DNA from: Rhodococcus wratislaviensis
GTDB lineage: Bacteria; Actinomycetota; Actinomycetes; Mycobacteriales; Mycobacteriaceae
Reading direction: 5' to 3'
Assembly: GCF_900455735.1 (NCBI RefSeq)
Contig: NZ_UAUI01000021.1
Location: 62,001-126,000, forward strand
Length of the DNA: 64,000 bases
Translations under genes and position numbers: made by a program
Shown here: positions 11,501-22,500 of the stretch, in pieces
How positions within the stretch are numbered: position 1 is the first letter of the stretch
How the letters are laid out: each line of letters begins with the position of its first letter
Notes under the pieces: generated by a model
What the model saw: the letters and a program-made list of their open reading frames with translations, nothing else
What the model was told of the DNA's origin: nothing
The model's database searches: none

Positions 11501-14298
11501 GCGAAGAACGACTCGTCCAAGCCGACCTGGTCGACGCCGAGCACTTCGGCGAACACCGACGCCAGCGTTTCTTCCGTCGCTGTCCGCGGCGCGCGGTGTG
11601 GTCCGCGCGCCACGTCCGGTGCGGGGAGTGCGGCACGATCCACCTTCCCACTCGCCGTCACCGGCAACTCCCCCAACACCACCACCACCGACGGCACCAC
11701 ACCCCCCGGCAACACCGACCCCGCAAACTCCACCACCACACCCGGATCCACCCGCACCCCCACCTCCGGCACCACATACCCCACCAACCGACCACCCTCA
11801 CCCACCACCACCACAGCCGCCCCCACCCCCGGACACGACACCAACACCGACTCCACCTCCCCCAACTCCACCCGCTGACCCCGCACCTTCACCTGAAAAT
11901 CAGCACGCCCCACAAACACCAACGACCCCAACCCATCCCACCGCACCAAATCCCCCGTCCGATACAACCGCGACCCCACCACCCCAAACGGATTCGCCAC
12001 AAACGACCCCGCCGTCAACCCCGCCCGCCCCAGATACCCCCGCGCCAACCCCGCACCCCCCACATACAACTCCCCCACCACACCCACCGGCACCGGACGC
12101 AACCACCCATCCAGCACCACCACCTCCACACCCACCGCCGGACCACCCACCGTCACCACACCCCCCGCCACCAACGCATCACTGACCGTCGCCTGCACCG
12201 TCACCTCCGTCGGCCCATACGCATCGAAAAACTCCCGCCCCGGCGCCCACCGCGCCACCAACTCCGGCCCACACACCTCCCCCGCCACCACCAACACCCG
12301 CACCGACCCCAAACCCCCCGACTCCACCGTCGCCAACACCGACGGCGTCACAAAACAATGCGTCACCCCCTCCACCGACAACCACTCCCCCAACGCCGCA
12401 CCCCCGAACACCCCCGGCGGCGCCACCACCAACCGCGCCCCCACCGAAAACGCCATCAACCACTCGTACACCGACGCATCAAAACTCGGCGACGCCACAT
12501 GCGACACCACACACCCCGACCACAACCCGAACCGAACCCGCACCTCCTCAACCAAATTCGCCAACCCCCCATGCGTCACCACCACCCCCTTCGGACGCCC
12601 CGTCGACCCCGACGTATACATCACATACGCCGCATCCCCCACCACCAACCGCCGCACCCGATCCCCATCCGACACCCCCGCACCCGACACCCCCTCCACC
12701 ACCACCACATCATCAACCCGCAACCACTCCACCACCGACGGCAACACCACCCCCGACACCGACAACCCCACCACCGCACCCGAATCCACCAACAACTCCC
12801 GCACCCGCACCACCGGCAACCCCGGATCCACCGGCACAAACGCCGCCCCCGACTTCACCACCGCCCACACCGCCACCAACAACTCCACCGACCGCGGCAC
12901 CGCCACCCCCACCACCAACCCCGGACCCACACCCCGCCCGATCAACACCCGCGCCCACCGATTCGACCACTCATCCAACTCCCCATACGACAACTCCACA
13001 CCCCCACACGAGACCGCCACACCACCCCGATTCGCCGCAACACCCCCCGCCACAATCTCCGGCAACAACCGCACCCCCACACCCACCCCACCCCGCACCG
13101 GCACCAACAACCCACGCTCCACCACACCCAACACATCCACACCAGCCAACGGCGTATCCGGTGCCGCGACCGCGGCGTCGAGAATGTGGGCGAGGCGCTG
13201 GGCGTCGCCGGGGCCGTGCACGTCGACGGTCCAGGAACCGTCTCGGTCGTCGACTTCCACGAACACCCCGCCGCCGGTGGAGTCCCACCGCTTCACGACG
13301 GCGACGGCACCCTCACCGATGCGCTCGACGCCGAGGTGTTCGCGCATTCCGCCTGCCACCGGCCACGATTCCACCGGACCATCTGCGGACGCGAGGAACC
13401 GGTGTCTCCGGGATCTCCGGAGTTGCAATCCCACGTTCCGTGTCAGCGCGTCGAACGTGAGTTGCGGTGCGAGGGACAGCCTCACGGGCGTGGTGGACCC
13501 GTGCGACCGGTGCCCGACCAGCACGTCCTCGACGCCGGTGCGGCTGTGCCGGTACACCGCCAGCGCCGCGAGCAGGACGGCGGCGGAACCACCACCACTG
13601 CGGCGCGCGAGCCGCACGAGCGCGCCGTCGGCGGGAATGGTGAACGGGCCGGGATTCCCCTCTTCGGAAGCCGGACCGGGCGGGGTCTCATGGCGCGGCG
13701 CTCCGGCGAGCAGGTGCTCCCAGTAGCGGCGATCGTCCGCCCAGGAGTCGCTCTCGCGGTATCGCGCATCGGAGGTCAGCGGGACGGAGGGCGGCACGAA
13801 CGGCCGGGACTCCGGCGGCGAGGTGGGAGCGGCTTCCCCCGTCTCGTAGGCCTCGGCGGTGCGGCGGACGATCGCCGTCATGCCCGGTTCGTCGTTCACC
13901 AGGCGGTGGTAGCGCTGGAACCACCCGTATCGGCCATGCGGAAGCCGGAACAGGACGTGCACGTACAGCGGTCCGGTTCCGGGGTCCATCGCCCGGTTCA
14001 GCTCGTGGTCGATCCACGTCGTCACGAGCCGGCCGGGATCGTCGGACGCGGCGGCGTCGAGGACGTCCGGGCCGGTCACCGCGGCGCCGGCGACCTGTGC
14101 GGGTTCCGGGCCGTCGAGCACGAAAGTGGTGTGCAGGCCGTGGCATTCGGCCAGCGTCTGCTGCAGTACCCGGCAGAACCGGTCTTCGTCGAGCGGCCCT
14201 TCGAGTTCGAGATACTGTCCGAAGGAGGCATCGGGCAGGTCGGCGCGGAGCACCGCGAGCTGATCGTAGGTGAGGGGCAGCACCTCACCGGTACTCAT
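7057..14298 (-). CDS. Terminal NRPS, N-terminal half: C*-A-T-E-C-A
   Basis: A 2,413-residue multidomain synthetase. An atypical, shortened condensation domain (about 1-375) has YHRLVND where HHxxxDG is expected. It is followed by an adenylation domain (about 376-893, '[11 protein letters not shown]' near 564) and a carrier domain with GGDSI (about 935). An epimerization domain comes next, with [13 protein letters not shown] (about 1136) and 'FNYLGQ' (about 1370). A condensation domain with HHTLLDGWS (about 1630), expected to accept a D-configured donor, precedes a second adenylation domain. The two adenylation domains are the same cassette, with specificity residues D-A-Y-F-V-A-A-V-Q-K, so both modules should use the same, unassigned amino acid, the first as the D form. 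The last 13 codons read out of frame after the C5 tract. The ATG overlaps the preceding dehydrogenase by 14 nt. Confidence 0.85.
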   Translation of the reverse strand: MSTGEVLPLTYDQLAVLRADLPDASFGQYLELEGPLDEDRFCRVLQQTLAECHGLHTTFVLDGPEPAQVAGAAVTGPDVLDAAASDDPGRLVTTWIDHELNRAMDPGTGPLYVHVLFRLPHGRYGWFQRYHRLVNDEPGMTAIVRRTAEAYETGEAAPTSPPESRPFVPPSVPLTSDARYRESDSWADDRRYWEHLLAGAPRHETPPGPASEEGNPGPFTIPADGALVRLARRSGGGSAAVLLAALAVYRHSRTGVEDVLVGHRSHGSTTPVRLSLAPQLTFDALTRNVGLQLRRSRRHRFLASADGPVESWPVAGGMREHLGVERIGEGAVAVVKRWDSTGGGVFVEVDDRDGSWTVDVHGPGDAQRLAHILDAAVAAPDTPLAGVDVLGVVERGLLVPVRGGVGVGVRLLPEIVAGGVAANRGGVAVSCGGVELSYGELDEWSNRWARVLIGRGVGPGLVVGVAVPRSVELLVAVWAVVKSGAAFVPVDPGLPVVRVRELLVDSGAVVGLSVSGVVLPSVVEWLRVDDVVVVEGVSGAGVSDGDRVRRLVVGDAAYVMYTSGSTGRPKGVVVTHGGLANLVEEVRVRFGLWSGCVVSHVASPSFDASVYEWLMAFSVGARLVVAPPGVFGGAALGEWLSVEGVTHCFVTPSVLATVESGGLGSVRVLVVAGEVCGPELVARWAPGREFFDAYGPTEVTVQATVSDALVAGGVVTVGGPAVGVEVVVLDGWLRPVPVGVVGELYVGGAGLARGYLGRAGLTAGSFVANPFGVVGSRLYRTGDLVRWDGLGSLVFVGRADFQVKVRGQRVELGEVESVLVSCPGVGAAVVVVGEGGRLVGYVVPEVGVRVDPGVVVEFAGSVLPGGVVPSVVVVLGELPVTASGKVDRAALPAPDVARGPHRAPRTATEETLASVFAEVLGVDQVGLDESFFALGGDSILSIRLVSRAKARGLVFTPQQVFEHRTVAALAAESEITDGETTVALAELAGGGIGTFPPTPVVRYLIERGGHFERFSQSVLLDLPGGIDSDRLLETITAVLARHDMLRSRLYQGANGQWQMETRAATEIDTDALVRRIAFDPATDPGTVADLIAAEHQAAVNRLRPSDGVVVQFVWLDPEPAATPPARAGRLIVVAHHLAVDGVSWRILLPDFATAWSQISTGAAPDLPEPATSMRRWAHALAEEAARSERAAELLWWQDVVEGPDPPITDRPLDPGLDLATALQDVSVETSRDDTSALLTRLPELYHGGVLDVLLTALVVASSRWRAERGIPGTSTLIRLEGHGREQQVVPGADLSRTVGWFTTVFPVRVDLRGIDLDNALAGGHDMGSAVKRVKEQLRAVPDMGIGYGLLRYLNADTAGSLPRTEPGQISFNYLGQVPDSADGNSAVGWSPADGFGDLRYVPDRDMPASAAIEVNAIVIGGRLRVGFGFPDTLLAHADVERLAARWRETLFALVSHARSGDAGGLTPSDVPLVDVTQSDLDTWERRFGALTDVWPPAPLQAGLLFHALLAKPSIDAYTVQVELHLKGAVDPDRMRRAAEALLERHANLRVAFVPTRDGTFVQVVPAAVDVPFREIDLTDLPEAVRTAELDRVLTADRAEPFDTSRAPLVRFLLVTTGSRESRLVWTNHHTLLDGWSMPPAIRELLALYVAGDEDVSALPRPRPYRDFLSWLHRRDPADSRAAWATALAGVDGPTLLVPDAQGRPLSAPPESARFTVSEELTADLTTLARTRDTTLNTVTQVAWGIVLGAATSRHDVTFGSTVSGRSPHLSGVESMIGLFVNTVPTRITLNPRETLGRLLDRTQAEQAALLDHHHLGLADIQRAAGPDIGFDTATVFESYPIDRGGLTEDTDLAGIRVVDVRGVDATHYPLSVAFSVDTQLRMTFHYRPDLVDRATVDAIAGRVTRVLDAAVAAPDTPLAGVDVLGVVERGLLVPVRGGVGVGVRLLPEIVAGGVAANRGGVAVSCGGVELSYGELDEWSNRWARVLIGRGVGPGLVVGVAVPRSVELLVAVWAVVKSGAAFVPVDPGLPVVRVRELLVDSGAVVGLSVSGVVLPSVVEWLRVDDVVVVEGVSGAGVSDGDRVRRLVVGDAAYVMYTSGSTGRPKGVVVTHGGLANLVEEVRVRFGLWSGCVVSHVASPSFDASVYEWLMAFSVGARLVVAPPGVFGGAALGEWLSVEGVTHCFVTPSVLATVESGGLGSVRVLVVAGEVCGPELVARWAPGREFFDAYGPTEVTVQATVSDALVAGGVVTVGGPAVGVEVVVLDGWLRPVPVGVVGELYVGGAGLARGYLGRAGLTAGSFVANPFGVVGSRLYRTGDLVRWDGLGSLVFVGRADFQVKVRGQRVELGEVESVLVSCPGVGAAVVVVGEGGRLVGYVVPEVGVRVDPGVVVEFAGSVLPGVWCRRWWWCWGSCR
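11613..13182 (-). repeat. Adenylation-domain cassette, copy 1 (upstream)
   Basis: A 1,570-nt partner of 7012-8580 at a constant offset of 4,602 nt (4,601 left of the indel). It carries six C at 11702-11707 where the other copy has five, and its frame is open into the following carrier domain. It has the same unusual G/T-ending codon use. Confidence 0.95.
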
Positions 14299-15145
14299 GG
14301 AATCCTCGCCCGGTCTTACGTCCGAGATGACCGGCCTCGACCAGGGCGACGAGCGACTCGGGCGGGCGGTAGTGGTCGTCGCCGGTCAACTCGCGCAACG
14401 CGGTCATCGTGTCGTGGACGTTGTCCAGGCCGATCAGGTCCGCGGTCCGCAGTGGTCCCATCGGGTGGCCGAGGCAGCCTTCGAACAACGCGTCGGTGGT
14501 GTCCGCGTCGGCGATACCGTCGCCGAGCGCGGTTGCCGCCTCGGCGATACACAGCATGAGGACACGGTTCAGCAGGAATCCGGGACCGTCGCCGACGACG
14601 ATGCCGGTCTTGTTCAGTGAGTCGAGGAGCGCCAGCGCACGGTCCAGCGACTGCGGCGACGTCCGCGGCCCCCGCACCACCTCGACGGTGTCCTTGAGCG
14701 GCGCGGGGTTCATGAAATGCAGTCCGACCACCTGCTCCGGTCTCGTCGTACTGTCCGCGAGACGGTCGACGGGGATGCCGGAGGTGCACGACGCGAGTAG
14801 CGCGGCGGGTGCGCACACACGGTCCAGTTCGGCGAAGACCTTCTCCTTGAGATCGATTCGCTCGGGGACGCATTCGATGACGACGGCGGCGTCCCGCAGA
14901 TCGGTCATCTGCCCGGTCCAGTGCACCCGCGCGGCGACCTCGGCGGGTTTCGGACCACCGGCCCGGCCGAGGAGTATCGCGAGCCGCAGCGAGTCGCGCA
15001 TCCGAGACCGGGCCCGCTCGACAGCCTGTGGGTCGGGGTCGACGACGATCACGTCGTGGCCGGCCTGCGCGAGACATTCGGCCACCCCGGCGCCCATGGT
15101 CCCCGCCCCCACCACACCGACGCTCATCGCACTGCCTTCACTCAT
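14285..15145 (-). CDS. FkbK-type 3-hydroxyacyl-CoA dehydrogenase (hydroxymalonyl-ACP pathway)
   Basis: A 286-residue NAD-dependent dehydrogenase with the Rossmann motif GAGTMG near the N terminus, '[15 protein letters not shown]' in the middle and '[11 protein letters not shown]' leading into the C-terminal helical domain, as in 3-hydroxybutyryl-CoA dehydrogenases. In FK506 and zwittermicin clusters the homologue oxidises glyceryl-ACP to tartronate semialdehyde-ACP. That role is inferred here because FkbH-, FkbI- and FkbJ-type genes lie in the same operon. The ATG at 15145 overlaps the KS gene stop by 4 nt (ATGA), which decides it over the internal ATG at 15127. Its end overlaps the next NRPS start by 14 nt. 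Generic fatty-acid metabolism is an alternative but unlikely in this context. Confidence 0.8.
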   Translation of the reverse strand: MSEGSAMSVGVVGAGTMGAGVAECLAQAGHDVIVVDPDPQAVERARSRMRDSLRLAILLGRAGGPKPAEVAARVHWTGQMTDLRDAAVVIECVPERIDLKEKVFAELDRVCAPAALLASCTSGIPVDRLADSTTRPEQVVGLHFMNPAPLKDTVEVVRGPRTSPQSLDRALALLDSLNKTGIVVGDGPGFLLNRVLMLCIAEAATALGDGIADADTTDALFEGCLGHPMGPLRTADLIGLDNVHDTMTALRELTGDDHYRPPESLVALVEAGHLGRKTGRGFHEYR

Positions 15146-18100
15146 CGCGCCGCCTCCGTCGAAAAGCCTGTGTCGTCCTGATGCACGTACTCCATCGCCA
15201 CCTCCTGGGTGGGCAGGTCGGGATGAGCCTCGAGTCCGGCGAGCAGCCGCTGGAGGTCGGTGAGCATCGCGGTAGCCGTGCTCCGGTCGAAGAGGTCGGT
15301 GGCGTAGTCGAGTTCGAGGGTGTGTCCCGTGGGACCGCGGGTCCACGACAGTCCGAGTTCGGCGGGCGACGGGCCGGCCCGATCGTCACCGCCGTCGCGC
15401 TCCCCGTCGCAGCGCACCGGGAAGTGCTGCACCGCCGAGTCGGCCGCGCGAGGGTCCGCGGACAGCTCCCCGCGTACGGTCTCCACCAGCTCCGGGTAGG
15501 TGGGTTCTCCGGACAGGTCCACGGCGACGAGTCGCGGCGGTGTCCCCGGCCCCGCGACGGTGCCCACCGCCACCTCGTCCTGCGCCGTGTACCAGGCGAG
15601 GAGCGTGAGCCAGGCGGCGAGCAGTTCCGGGTGATCCGGCTGCCCGTCGAGCGTCGCCGTCACCCGTGCGGTCGAGTAGCTCGGCGGTTCCGCGCCGGTC
15701 GAGGGCTGCCGGGGCCGGTCGGCCGGGACCAGGGGCGGTGCCACCAGTCGCGCCGTCGGCGTTGGGGCCGCGTCGGTCAGGAACACGGAAATGGATTGTG
15801 TGCGAGGCGCTTCCGCGACCCCTTCGAGGATGCGGACGTACTCGGCGCACAGCGCGGCGGCAGTCCGCTCGGTGAACAGTTCCGTGCTGAACTCGAGCCC
15901 CGCCGCCATGCCGTCCTCGCCGCCCCGCTCCGTGGTGACGAGGGTGAGATCGAACTTGGCCGTGCCGGACGGCACCCCGCCGAACGCGATGGCCGCGGGG
16001 TCCTCCTGGTCGAACAGCGTCTCCGTGAGCCCTTGCTGCGACTGCAGCGCCGGCAGTTCCTGGTGGACGTGGCAGACGTCGAACAGGGGTGTCCGGCTCA
16101 GGTCCCGGTCGCCGGTGAGTGCGGTGACGACGCGGTCGAACGGGATCTCCTGGTGCTCGAGGGCGCCCAGCACGACATCACGCACGCGGGCGCACAGCTC
16201 GGTGATGCTCGGGTTCCCGGACAGGTCGGCGCGCAGTGCCACCGTGCTGTTGAAGTACCCGATCATTCCGGACAGTTCCGGCCGGTTACGCCCGGTCGTC
16301 GGTGTCCCGACCACGAGGTCGCGCTGGCGGCTGCGGCTCGCCATGAGGAGGTAGAACGCGGAGAGCAGCACCACGAACAGCGACACGGACTCCCTCCGCG
16401 CCACGGCCCGCAGGCTCCGTGTCAGGTCCTCGGAGACGGTGAACGTGTGGAACGCGCCGGTGAAGTTCTTCCGTTCCGGGCGCGGGTGGTCGGTGGGCAG
16501 CCGGAGCACCGGCACATCCTCCAGAACGGTTCTCCAGTATTCGAGTTCGGAGTCGAGCGCGGCACTCGCGATCAGTTCCCGCTGCCACAGGGCGTAGTCC
16601 CAGTACTCGACGGGGAGCGGGGCGAGGTCGGCGCGGCGACCGGCTCGGCGTGCCGCGTACAGGGCGGGCAGTTCCTGTTCGAAGATCCTCGGCGAACCCC
16701 CGTCGTTGACGGAATGGTGGGTGGTGACCTGCAGGACGTGCTCGTCGGTGCCGATCCTGATGAGCAGTGCCCGCACAAGCGGGTCGGTGGCCAGGTCGAA
16801 CGGTGCCACGGCGGCCTCGTGGACGAGGGCCCGGGCCGCGGCCACCGGATCCGGTTCGCCCGACACGTCGGCGGTGCGGAAGAAGTCGCCGAGGGATTCG
16901 CGGATCCGCAGTTCCGGCTCCCCGTCGACCTCGACGTAGTTGGACAGCAGCACCCGATGCCGCGCGGCGAGGTCGTCCCACATTCCCCGGACGGCGGATT
17001 CGTCGATCGGCCCGTGCAATTCGCTGACCATCGGGAGGTTGTAGATGGTCGTGACGGCGTCGAGTTGATGATGGAACCACATGCGTACCTGACCGAACGA
17101 CATCACGTGCCGCCCCCGCGGCACGATCGGGGGTAGCCCACCGGACGCGGACGTGCCGTCCGCGAGGAGTGCGGCGAAGTCTGCGACCTTCGGCCGCTCG
17201 TAGAGGTCGATGAGTTTGGGCCGGACCCCGTACCGGTCGGACACCCGGTCGACGAGTTGCATGCCGATGAGCGAGTTTCCGCCGAGGTCGAAATAGTCGT
17301 CGTCGGCGCCGACGTCCCTCTCGCTGTGGAGCAACTCGCGCAGTGTCGTCTGCAACCAGTCGAGGCTGTCTTCCGGCGCGGCCGTCACCGCTCGGGTGCT
17401 CGGTTCCGCCGAGGGATTGTCCGGCGCGTCGGCCCAGTCGGGTTGGCCCGGGAGGTCGAACCAGCACCGCGAGCCGCGCATCGGGTGGCCGGGAAGTCGC
17501 ACTCGCCAGGCGGAGTCGTCACCACGGTCGACGGCCGCCCAGTCGAGGTCGATTCCCCGCTCGTACAGCCCGGCGAGGAGGTGTGTGACCGCGTCGGACG
17601 TGTCCGGCGCGCGGAGTATTTCGGCGTCCGGCGTGTCGCGGAGAGCGTCGGCGAGCAGCGCGCCGAGGCGTCCCTCCGGGCTCGGCTCCACGAAGACGAC
17701 GGGGCCGTCCGCGAGCATTCCCTTCGCGACGGCGACGAGCCGGTCGGTGTCGATCGAGGGGTCCACGGCCACGGCGGCGATGTCTGCAGCCTCCACCGCC
17801 GACATCGTGTCCCGCAGATACCGGGCCGCGTACCGGGACACGCCACCGCTGAGGACGGCGTCGACGGTGACTCCCGCTGCCCGGAGTTCGCGGTGGACGG
17901 CGATCTGGCCGGCGAGGAGGTCCGCCTCGGCGCCGGTGGCGGGAAGCTCCGACGGCAGGGTGCGGCCGCGCAGTGCGGGCGGCATCCGATCGGGCGACAG
18001 CAGCAACGCCACGGCGGGGCGTTGCCGGGTGAGCGGTGCGGACTCCTCGCGGCGGGCGTGGAGTTCGGCGGCGCACGCAGCGAGCGACTGCGCGAGTTCG

Positions 18101-19566
18101 GCAATGCTGCGTGCGTGCACCGCCACCCGGTGGTCGTGGTGCGGGCGGCCGCGGTTGAGGGTGAAGACCACATCGTCGAGGTCGTGCCCGCGGATGGCAG
18201 TCGCCAGTTCGGCACACAGCGTCGCGAGGGCGCCCACGCTCTTCGCCGACACCCCGACCAATCGAGTCGTAGTGCCGGCGCGGGATCCGACGGCACGCTC
18301 CGGCGGTTGTTCCACCACGCAGTGTGCGTTGATGCCGCCTAGGCTGAACGAACTCACCCCCGCCCGCCGGGGTCCGGTCTCGTCGCTCCACGTCCGGGCC
18401 TCGGTGACCACCTCGATTCCGTTGTCCGCGAGGTCGACTCCACCGGTGGGTCGTTCGAAGTGCAGCGACGGGTACAACTCGCCGTGCTCGACGGCCAGGA
18501 TCGCCTTCACGAGGCCGGACACCCCGGCGGCGTGGTCGAGGTGACCGATGTTGGTCTTCACCGAACCGATCGGCAGTACGCCGGGACGGCCCCGGAACGC
18601 GGTCGTGATCCCTTCGAGTTCGACCGCGTCGCCCAGTGGGGTTCCCGATCCGTGGGCCTCGAGGTACCCGGCATCGTCCGGGGTGAGGCCCGCCTTCTGC
18701 CAGGCCCGGGAGATGACGGCCACCTGCGCCCGGGCGCTCGGGGAGCTGATCGTCGCGGACGAATGCCCGCTGGACACCGTTGCGGTGCCACGGATCACGG
18801 CGTGGACCGGGACGCGATCGGCGCGGGCGCGGGCCATCGTGGTGAGGAGGAGCGCCGCCCCGCCCTCCCCGACCGCGGTGCCGTCCGCGTCCGCGTCGAA
18901 CGCGCGGCAGCGCCCGCCGGGTGACATCAGTTCCGCGGATCCTTCGGCCATGTCCGCGCGGAGGCCGTTCACCCGGAGACTGACTCCGCCCGCGAGGGCG
19001 AAGTCGGCGTCACCCGACCGCAGCTCCCGGCAGGCGTGGTGCACCGCGATGAGCGACCCGTTGCACCCCGAATCGACGGCATAGCAGGGTCCGGTGAGGC
19101 CGAGCTGGTACGCGATCCGGGCCGGTACGGCGAACGGAACGTTGCCCAGGGTGCTCAGCACTCCCGGTTCCGCCCACATCGCCGGATACGTCGAGGTGGC
19201 GGCGCTGAACACCACTGCCGTCGCGCTGTCGCGGAACTCCGCCACCGAGTAGCCGGCGTCCTCGACCGCCTGATACGCGAGGACGAGTGCCAGACGCTGC
19301 TGCGGGTCGATCAGCGACGCTTCCCGTTTCGACAGGGTGAAGAAGGCGTAGTCGAACGTGGAGATGTCCTCGACGAAACCCATCGCGTGGTAGTGGGAGG
19401 GAGGCCCCAGCCCGGTCTCCTTCGCCCGTGACCGCGACAGCGGACGTACCGAATCCCGGCCCGCCGCGAGGTTGGCGCGGAACTCCGCCAGGTCCGCGGC
19501 CTCGGGGTAGCGCGCGGCGATGCCGACCACGGCGATGTCGTCGTCGCCCGGCGTGGGATGTCGCAT
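15142..19566 (-). CDS. Hybrid PKS-NRPS protein: KS-(remnant AT)-T-C-(half C)
   Basis: A 1,474-residue protein. Residues 1-425 are a ketosynthase with the nucleophile Cys in 'VDSGCNGSL' (about 166, usually TACSSS), the first His in 'EAHGSGT' and the second in 'NIGHLDHAAG'. Residues 430-700 look like a shrunken acyltransferase: 'LRAAGVTVDAVLSGGVSRYAA' aligns to the GHSxGE region but has no nucleophile Ser. A carrier domain (GGNSL, about 765), a condensation domain with HHSVNDGGS (about 950) and a C-terminal fragment resembling only the second lobe of a condensation domain (about 1300-1455) follow. No KR, DH or TE is present. The ATG at 19566 has GGAGGAGG 7 nt upstream and lies 22 nt after the NRPS stop. 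It probably adds one two-carbon unit, likely hydroxymalonyl-derived, supplied in trans, then passes the chain to the terminal NRPS. Confidence 0.85.
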   Translation of the reverse strand: MRHPTPGDDDIAVVGIAARYPEAADLAEFRANLAAGRDSVRPLSRSRAKETGLGPPSHYHAMGFVEDISTFDYAFFTLSKREASLIDPQQRLALVLAYQAVEDAGYSVAEFRDSATAVVFSAATSTYPAMWAEPGVLSTLGNVPFAVPARIAYQLGLTGPCYAVDSGCNGSLIAVHHACRELRSGDADFALAGGVSLRVNGLRADMAEGSAELMSPGGRCRAFDADADGTAVGEGGAALLLTTMARARADRVPVHAVIRGTATVSSGHSSATISSPSARAQVAVISRAWQKAGLTPDDAGYLEAHGSGTPLGDAVELEGITTAFRGRPGVLPIGSVKTNIGHLDHAAGVSGLVKAILAVEHGELYPSLHFERPTGGVDLADNGIEVVTEARTWSDETGPRRAGVSSFSLGGINAHCVVEQPPERAVGSRAGTTTRLVGVSAKSVGALATLCAELATAIRGHDLDDVVFTLNRGRPHHDHRVAVHARSIAELAQSLAACAAELHARREESAPLTRQRPAVALLLSPDRMPPALRGRTLPSELPATGAEADLLAGQIAVHRELRAAGVTVDAVLSGGVSRYAARYLRDTMSAVEAADIAAVAVDPSIDTDRLVAVAKGMLADGPVVFVEPSPEGRLGALLADALRDTPDAEILRAPDTSDAVTHLLAGLYERGIDLDWAAVDRGDDSAWRVRLPGHPMRGSRCWFDLPGQPDWADAPDNPSAEPSTRAVTAAPEDSLDWLQTTLRELLHSERDVGADDDYFDLGGNSLIGMQLVDRVSDRYGVRPKLIDLYERPKVADFAALLADGTSASGGLPPIVPRGRHVMSFGQVRMWFHHQLDAVTTIYNLPMVSELHGPIDESAVRGMWDDLAARHRVLLSNYVEVDGEPELRIRESLGDFFRTADVSGEPDPVAAARALVHEAAVAPFDLATDPLVRALLIRIGTDEHVLQVTTHHSVNDGGSPRIFEQELPALYAARRAGRRADLAPLPVEYWDYALWQRELIASAALDSELEYWRTVLEDVPVLRLPTDHPRPERKNFTGAFHTFTVSEDLTRSLRAVARRESVSLFVVLLSAFYLLMASRSRQRDLVVGTPTTGRNRPELSGMIGYFNSTVALRADLSGNPSITELCARVRDVVLGALEHQEIPFDRVVTALTGDRDLSRTPLFDVCHVHQELPALQSQQGLTETLFDQEDPAAIAFGGVPSGTAKFDLTLVTTERGGEDGMAAGLEFSTELFTERTAAALCAEYVRILEGVAEAPRTQSISVFLTDAAPTPTARLVAPPLVPADRPRQPSTGAEPPSYSTARVTATLDGQPDHPELLAAWLTLLAWYTAQDEVAVGTVAGPGTPPRLVAVDLSGEPTYPELVETVRGELSADPRAADSAVQHFPVRCDGERDGGDDRAGPSPAELGLSWTRGPTGHTLELDYATDLFDRSTATAMLTDLQRLLAGLEAHPDLPTQEVAMEYVHQDDTGFSTEAAR

Positions 19567-19588
19567 GGTAATGCCTCCTCCCGGCTGC

Positions 19589-22500
19589 TCAGAACTCGTA
19601 GGTGGCGGGCGCGGACGCCTCGCCCGTGTCGGTGGACTGCGAAATCGCCTCGGCCTGCGCCGCCACGGTGACGAGGTCGAACAGCTGGCCCACCCGCAGC
19701 GCTCCGGGCCACCGCTCGTCGAGACGACGCTGCAGTTCCACGACGCGATGCGAGTTGCCGCCGACGTCGAAGAACCCGTCTTCGGGACCGAAGTCGTCGT
19801 GCCCCAGCACCGCCGCCCAGTACTCGGCGACCGACCGTTGCAGCGCGGTCCAGCGTTGCCGCGACTCGCCGGGCGCAGGCTCCGCCTCGGAGACGAGTGC
19901 GCGCAGCGCGTTCTCGTCCACCTCGCCGTCCGCCGTTCGCGGGACCGCACCGAGTGCGACGAACCGCGTCGGAACCGATCGGGCGTCGAGCCGCCCGGCG
20001 CTGAACGCCCGCAGGTCCTCCGCCATCGGTAGCACGGCTGCCGCGGCCGCCGGGACCCAGAAGGCGGTGACGCCGGCCGCGGTCGTGAGGACCACCGCCT
20101 CGCGGACTGCCGGGTGGCTCTCCACGACGTCCGTGACCGAACGCGCCGGAGACCCGGTGGCGCCGACGCTCAGCAGTCGTCCGGACCGGTTCCACCGCGC
20201 GAGCGTTCCCGTCCGGACCATCCGGGAGCCCGGGGCGCCGAACGGATTCGCCACGAACGTCGTGGCCGCCGCCCGCGCCGAGGTGTGGTGCTCCCGCGTA
20301 TCGGCCACGTACACGGCGCCGGTCACGCCTTCGGGGATGAGCTGCAACCGGGGATCGAGCACGACGGTCTCGGCCGCGGCACTCCATTCGCGAATCCGGG
20401 TGCGCTCGTCCGGGGCCAGCACGTCGACGTCTCCGACGGCGACACCCGGATCCGCGACGAATGCCGCGAGGATCCTGGTGAAACGATCGGCCAGGGACTG
20501 CACGGTCGCCGCATCGAAGAGGTCGGTGGCGTAGGTGAATCCTGCCGTCATCCCTTCCGGTGTTCCGGAGTCGTCGTACTTCTCGCGCACCGTCAGCTGC
20601 AGGTCGAAGAGCGACACCTCGACGTCGGGTTCGAGGACTTCGGCCTCCAGGTGTGGGAGCGCGAGATCGGGGTGCTCGGTGTTCCGGAACTCGAGCAACA
20701 CCTGGAACAGGGGTGAATGCGACTGGGACCGAGGCGGGTTCAGCGCCTCGACGACCCGCTCGAACGGCACGTCCGAGTGGGCGTAGGCCGCGAGGTCGGT
20801 CTCGCGGACCCGTGCGAGCAGATCCTCGAAAGTCCCCGACACGTCGGTCCGCAGGACGAGCGTGTTGACGAACATCCCCACCACGTCGTCGAGGACGGCC
20901 TCGCCGCGGCCGGCGACCGGCGACCCGATCACCACGTCGCCGGTACCGCCCGAGCGGACCAGCAACACGGCGAGGGCCGCGTGCACGACCATGAACACGG
21001 TGCACCGCCGGGTCCGCGCCAACGCCACCGCGTCCCGGTGCACGTCGGCTCCGATCGCGAACGTCACCCGGTCGCCGGACGCAGAGCGCCGCGGCGGGCG
21101 GTCACGGTCCGTGGGCAACGCGGTCACGGCCGGCGCGTCGGAAAGGGTGGATCGCCAGTAGTCCAGTTGGCGCGACAGCAGGGAGTCCGCATCGTCCGCC
21201 GAGCCGAGGAGTTCCCGCTGCCACACTGTGTAGTCGGGGTATTGCACCGGCAGCGGCTCCCATCCCGGCGTGCAGCCCTCGGTCCGCGCGGTGTAGGCCG
21301 TCATCACGTCGCGGGCGAGCGGAACCATCGAGAACCCGTCGGCCGCGATGTGGTGCACCACCACGACGAGGACGTGCTCCCGGTCGCCGAGTGGGAACAG
21401 CCTGGCCCGCATCGGGACTTCGGTGGCGACGTCGAAGCCCGCGGACACGAGTTCCGAGATCTGTTCGCGTACCGCATCGTCGGACGTCGACACGGTGAGC
21501 TGCGCGACGTGGCCCGCACCGACGATCACCTGAGTGGGTCCCGAATCGCCGTACGGGTACCGGGTGCGGAGCGATTCGTGCCGCTCCACCACGTCGGCGA
21601 GCGCGGCGGTCAGTGCGTCGACGTCGAGGTCACCCGACAACCGGACGATCATCGCGACGTTATACGCGGGCGAGGACGGGTCGAACTGATTGAGGAGCCA
21701 CATCCGGTGCTGCGCCCACGACAGCGGCACCGGGTCGGGGCGCCGGGGCACCGCCACGGCGGGCCGGGCCTCTCCGCCCGCGGTCTCGCGCGCGATCCGC
21801 GCCGCGAGCGCCCGCACGGTCGGGGTCTCGAACACGTCCCGCACACCGACATCCGTGTCGAGCGCGGAGTTGATCCGCGCGACCACCTGCGTCGCAGTCA
21901 GCGAGTTGCCACCGGACGCGAAGAAGTCGTCGTCGGCACCGACGACACCGCCCCCGAGAACCTCGGCGAACACGTCGGCCACCGCGGACTCGAACGGTGT
22001 GCCGGGTGCACGGAAGATGCGGGGCGCGAATTCGGGGTCCGGCAGCGCGTGCCGGTCGACCTTGCCGTTGGCCCCCAGCGGCAGCCGGTCGAGGACCGTC
22101 ACCGAGGCCGGCACCATGAAGGGTGCGAGCACGGACCCGGCGAACCGCAGCACCTCGGTCGTGTCGAGGTCCGCGCCGTCCTCCGCCGTGACGTATCCGG
22201 CGAGGACCGCCTCCGCAGCGGGCGTGCGGCGGACGACGACCACCGCCTGCGCGACACCGGGGCAGCGGGTGAGCGCCGCCTCCACCTCCCCCGGCTCGAC
22301 CCGCTGGCCGCGCAACTTGACCTGGAAATCGTTGCGGCCCAGATATTCCAGCCGTCCTTCCTTCGTCCATCGCATCAGGTCGCCGGTGCGGTACATGCGG
22401 GAGCCGGGGTGGTCGAACGGGTTCGCCACGAACGAGGCGGCGGTCGCTCCTGCCCGCCGGTGGTAGCCGCGCGCCAGCCCCTCCCCCAGCACGTACAGCT

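Noticed and set aside
6805-14559. Very long plus-strand open frames opposite the NRPS, giving His/Pro/Arg/Gln-rich proteins of 900-1,600 residues
   Set aside because: They are antisense shadows created by the G/T-ending codons of the adenylation cassettes; composition is extreme and the minus strand has clear domains.
19567-19950. Upstream extension of the PKS-NRPS frame
   Set aside because: It is an Arg-rich out-of-frame reading of the NRPS end; the ATG at 19566 has a strong ribosome binding site and starts the KS.
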